Positions 8,225 to 9,311 of a DNA stretch of 9,311 nt are shown piece by piece. The stretch is from Sneathiella sp. GTDB lineage: Bacteria; Pseudomonadota; Alphaproteobacteria; Sneathiellales; Sneathiellaceae. The number at the start of each line of letters is the position of its first letter. Position 1 is the first letter of the stretch. The stretch spans positions 1 through 9,311 of the forward strand of contig NVRR01000112.1 of NCBI GenBank assembly GCA_002732675.1, written 5' to 3'. The translations under genes were made by a program, and so were the position numbers. The notes under the pieces were generated by a model. The model searched no databases and was not told the DNA's origin. It was given only the letters and a program-made list of their open reading frames with translations.

Positions 8225-8281
8225 ATTATATTTATATTGTATGACGATGTATCATTCGAATGCAGTGGATTTCAGGCTGCT

Positions 8282-8295
8282 TTGATTTCGATCAA
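8282..8295. promoter_or_regulatory. Perfect FNR box (anaerobox) upstream of ccoN
   Basis: TTGAT (8282-8286), TTCG, ATCAA (8291-8295) matches the FNR/FixK consensus TTGAT-N4-ATCAA at every defined position. Its centre is at 8288.5, about 132 bases before the ccoN ATG, and an ATAA-containing -10-like hexamer, GATAAA (8315-8320), lies about 29 bases downstream of the centre, close to the spacing of a class II activated promoter. The FNR-type regulator encoded at 6075-6890 has the residues that read this half-site, so it is the likely activator. Confidence 0.85.
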
Positions 8296-8298
8296 TGT

Positions 8299-8323
8299 CA
8301 GTTTATTGCGGGACGATAAACTG
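8299..8323. repeat. 8-bp perfect inverted repeat over the ccoN core promoter
   Basis: CAGTTTAT (8299-8306) and ATAAACTG (8316-8323) are perfect reverse complements separated by nine bases. The right arm overlaps the -10-like GATAAA, and the repeat starts four bases after the FNR box. Two runs of six G follow at once (8323-8328 and 8333-8338). It may be an operator for a second regulator. No T-tract follows, so it is a poor candidate for a hemN terminator. Confidence 0.5.
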
Positions 8324-8420
8324 GGGGGCAACGGGGGGAATGTTTTGGATATATCCAGGACTTCAGCGCGCAGATGTCGCGTACTCCCTTGTGTTTAGGT
8401 GTTAAGAGGCGGGAATTGAG

Positions 8421-9311
8421 ATGAATCTGGTATGGTTGGCTTTTACAATCCTTGCAGCGCTGCTGGGGATAATGCTGTCGGCGAAAGCGGTTGATCCGGG
8501 GATGATGATCCACGGCATGTTGTTTTCCATTGCCGCCGTGATCAGTGCTTACGCCCTTATTTCGCGGCATTATAGGTCGGTGAACGAGCCGATTCTGACA
8601 AGCGGCAGTGGCAGCGTCAACTATAATATTGATATTATCAAGGCCGGCGTCATCGCCTCGTCTTTCTGGGGGGTTGTCGGTTTTTCCGTTGGGCTGGTGA
8701 TTGCCTTGCAGTTGGCTTTCCCCGTGCTCAATTTCGATTTACCCTGGACCAATTTTGGGCGGTTGCGGCCGCTTCATACCTCTGCCGTGGTTTTTGCCTT
8801 CGGCGGCAATATCCTGATTATGACCTCGTTTCATGCGGTTCAACGCACGTGTCGGGCCCGTCTCGCCGGTGATCTGGCGCCGTGGTTCGTGTTCTGGGGG
8901 TATCAGCTGTTTATCGTTCTGGCCGCGACCGGATATGTTCTCGGCATCACGCAATCGAAAGAATATGCGGAGCCCGAATGGTATGTGGATATCTGGCTGA
9001 CGATAGTCTGGGTTGCCTACTTGTTGGTGTTCCTCGCGACCCTCTGGAAGCGAAAGGAAAAGCATATTTATGTGGCCAACTGGTTCTTCCTTGCCTTTAT
9101 CGTCACCGTCGCCATGCTGCATATTGTCAATAATCTCTCCATGCCGGTGAGCTTTACCGGTGTGAAAAGCTACTCCCTCTTCGCTGGCGTACAAAGCGCA
9201 CTTACACAATGGTGGTATGGCCATAACGCTGTGGGCTTCTTCCTGACGGCCGGCTTCCTCGGGATCATGTATTACTTTATTCCCAAAAGAGTAAACCGGC
9301 CGGTTTATTCC
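8421..9311 (+). CDS. ccoN: Cytochrome c oxidase cbb3-type, subunit I (C-terminus beyond the window)
   Basis: This is the catalytic haem-copper subunit of the high-affinity cbb3 terminal oxidase, an inner-membrane enzyme that reduces oxygen with electrons from cytochrome c and pumps protons. The frame is open from ATG 8421 through the right edge, giving 297 codons of a family about 480-540 long. About eight hydrophobic membrane segments are visible, including an extra N-terminal pair (residues 2-19 and 29-48) seen in alphaproteobacterial CcoN. RPLHTSAV contains His119, in the place of a low-spin haem b ligand. WWYGHNAV contains His268, in the place of a CuB ligand; the neighbouring MLHIVNN block is also conserved in the family. 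The active-site Tyr, the other CuB ligands and the high-spin haem ligand lie past the edge. The ribosome site is weak (GGGA, 6 bases upstream). The remaining ccoO, ccoQ and ccoP genes are expected next but not seen. Confidence 0.93.
   Translation, partial: MNLVWLAFTILAALLGIMLSAKAVDPGMMIHGMLFSIAAVISAYALISRHYRSVNEPILTSGSGSVNYNIDIIKAGVIASSFWGVVGFSVGLVIALQLAFPVLNFDLPWTNFGRLRPLHTSAVVFAFGGNILIMTSFHAVQRTCRARLAGDLAPWFVFWGYQLFIVLAATGYVLGITQSKEYAEPEWYVDIWLTIVWVAYLLVFLATLWKRKEKHIYVANWFFLAFIVTVAMLHIVNNLSMPVSFTGVKSYSLFAGVQSALTQWWYGHNAVGFFLTAGFLGIMYYFIPKRVNRPVYS

Noticed and set aside
8253..8262. Ten-base palindrome CATTCGAATG downstream of hemN
   Set aside because: It has no loop, T-tract or known site match, and a palindrome of this length occurs by chance; I do not call a terminator or operator.
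8739..9224. A 161-codon minus-strand frame opposite ccoN
   Set aside because: The sense strand encodes membrane helices and conserved haem-copper oxidase motifs; the antisense product is a hydrophilic His-rich shadow.

Overview
The window looks like a piece of an alphaproteobacterial chromosome with moderate to high GC. The evidence is an FnrN-type FNR regulator (cysteine spacing C-x2-C-x7-C), an fnr-hemN overlap next to a cbb3 oxidase gene, a ccoN with an extra N-terminal membrane helix, and AidB-related acyl-CoA dehydrogenases. I cannot name the genus from sequence alone. No tRNA, rRNA, insertion sequence, CRISPR array or prophage gene is visible. Nearly all of the DNA is explained by seven genes and short regulatory gaps.

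Layout. (1) Minus strand, 1-2091: the N-terminal part of a HerA/DUF853 (YjgR-like) P-loop ATPase, cut by the left edge, lies 35 bases downstream of a GcvA-like LysR-type regulator. (2) A divergent control region at 2092-2211 carries a clear T-N11-A dyad. (3) Plus strand, 2212-5816: two acyl-CoA dehydrogenase genes in tandem. They encode proteins of exactly 595 residues each, alike along their whole length, and are closed by a strong rho-independent terminator at 5857-5895. (4) Plus strand, 6075-8224: an oxygen-sensing FNR/FnrN regulator overlaps hemN (oxygen-independent coproporphyrinogen III oxidase) by 16 bases. (5) A control region at 8225-8420 contains a perfect FNR box. (6) Plus strand from 8421: the first 297 codons of ccoN, catalytic subunit of cbb3 cytochrome c oxidase, running off the right edge.

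How the genes work together. The right half is a low-oxygen respiration module. The FNR-type protein senses oxygen loss through an iron-sulfur cluster and hemN supplies haem without oxygen. A consensus FNR site lies in front of the high-affinity oxidase that needs that haem. The left half reads as a separate unit: a LysR regulator facing a pair of paralogous acyl-CoA dehydrogenases of unknown substrate. The terminator separates the two units. No wholly new system is evident. The least-described part is the duplicated AidB-like dehydrogenase pair with its LysR operator.
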